In this document: positions 5,361 to 5,764 of the stretch, piece after piece | Layout: each line of letters opens with the position of its first letter | Numbering within the stretch: the first letter of the stretch is position 1 | Assembly (NCBI GenBank): GCA_964396385.1 | Contig: CAYNFH010000315.1 | Coordinates: 1 to 5,764, forward strand | Direction of reading: 5' to 3' | DNA: 5,764 bases | Source of the DNA: CAYNFH01 sp964396385 | Lineage (GTDB): Bacteria > Armatimonadota > Chthonomonadetes > Chthonomonadales > CAJBBX01 | Translations under genes and position numbers: made by a program | Notes under the pieces: model-generated | What the model saw: the letters and a program-made list of their open reading frames with translations, nothing else | What the model was told of the DNA's origin: nothing | The model's database searches: none

Positions 5361-5764
5361 ATGGCGCTCAACACTTTCATAGAGAATTCCATTTCTGTGC
5401 GGCCGATCGAGCCGGACGACCTCGACTGCATTCCGCTCGACTGCTGGCCGCAGCGCCGTGAGACCGTCGAGCGGCTATTCGCGGAGCAGGGCACGTTGGG
5501 TATGGGCGCATGGGAGGGCGACCGCTGCATTGCCCAGCTCCACTGCTACCGCGTCACTCTGCCTGACTGGAGCGATCGCAACTTCCCCGAGTGGGCGCAG
5601 GATCGGTTCCTGCGGTGGCCGCTCGGCTGGCCGCTGCAGCGCGCGCAGGCGCTGAATCTGCGGGTAGACGGGCCGGTATGGGGCCATGCCTGTTTCCATG
5701 TGGGGAGGCTGCGGGCAGAGACCGGCGAGTCGCTGCCTCCGGATGCGCGATACTTCGGCCACGG
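5361..5764 (+). CDS. GNAT-family N-acetyltransferase, N-terminal part
   Basis: The open frame starts at ATG 5361, behind GAGGAGAGG (5351-5359), and runs to the window edge without a stop (134 complete codons). It begins MALNTFIENSISVRPIEPDD, the usual first strand of a GNAT domain followed by a short helix. It later shows GMGAWEGDRCIAQLHCY, a typical beta-strand pair with a turn, and then VWGHACFHVGRLR, fitting the strand before the acetyl-CoA loop. The last readable residues, RYFGHG, look like the start of the Arg/Gln-x-x-Gly-x-Gly/Ala pyrophosphate-binding motif. GNAT enzymes transfer acetyl from acetyl-CoA to an amine; the acceptor cannot be guessed. The gene follows the GxGYxYP gene by 62 nt on the same strand with no clear terminator between, so co-transcription is possible. 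The assignment rests on a partial sequence without the complete motif. Confidence 0.65.
   Translation, partial: MALNTFIENSISVRPIEPDDLDCIPLDCWPQRRETVERLFAEQGTLGMGAWEGDRCIAQLHCYRVTLPDWSDRNFPEWAQDRFLRWPLGWPLQRAQALNLRVDGPVWGHACFHVGRLRAETGESLPPDARYFGH

Overview
The window is a GC-rich bacterial chromosomal segment with three genes on the + strand and a repeat-rich interlude between the first two. The source is probably an environmental bacterium of the Armatimonadota/Planctomycetota/Chloroflexota kind. That guess rests on high-GC coding sequence, a GxGYxYP-family secreted enzyme, a PhyH-family dioxygenase and a RAYT transposase with palindromic repeats. It is an inference from gene content; no marker gene is present.

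Layout: (1) 72-1001 (+) is an intact phytanoyl-CoA dioxygenase (PhyH) family Fe(II)/2-oxoglutarate oxygenase. (2) 1009-1295 (-) is a convergent gene remnant. It opens with a Shine-Dalgarno site and a flavodoxin N-terminus, is frameshifted at a run of six G, and then runs into a tail that is not flavodoxin. (3) 1354-2178 is a compact mobile-DNA island. It holds an intact IS200-like Y1/HUH transposase of the RAYT (TnpA_REP) type on the minus strand (1507-1962), flanked by two 107-nt direct repeats differing at one base, each made of four consecutive hairpins. Further short hairpin modules sit at the inner left and outer right edges. (4) 2227-5298 (+) is a large secreted protein with a signal peptide, an N-terminal beta-sandwich-like domain, a GxGYxYP_N/GxGYxYP_C core (putative glycoside hydrolase), an Ig-like region and a C-terminal domain homologous to the N-terminal one. 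A 93-nt repeat-derived segment is inserted in frame in its core. (5) 5361-end (+) is the start of a GNAT-type acetyltransferase cut by the window edge.

The genes do not form an obvious pathway. The RAYT island separates the dioxygenase from the secreted enzyme, and the chimeric remnant suggests past rearrangement here. The GxGYxYP protein and the GNAT gene lie 62 nt apart on the same strand and could be co-transcribed. The most interesting material is the modular hairpin repeat system around the RAYT, where two 18-nt hairpins keep their pairing through compensatory base changes, and the separate repeat that has been absorbed into the GxGYxYP coding sequence.
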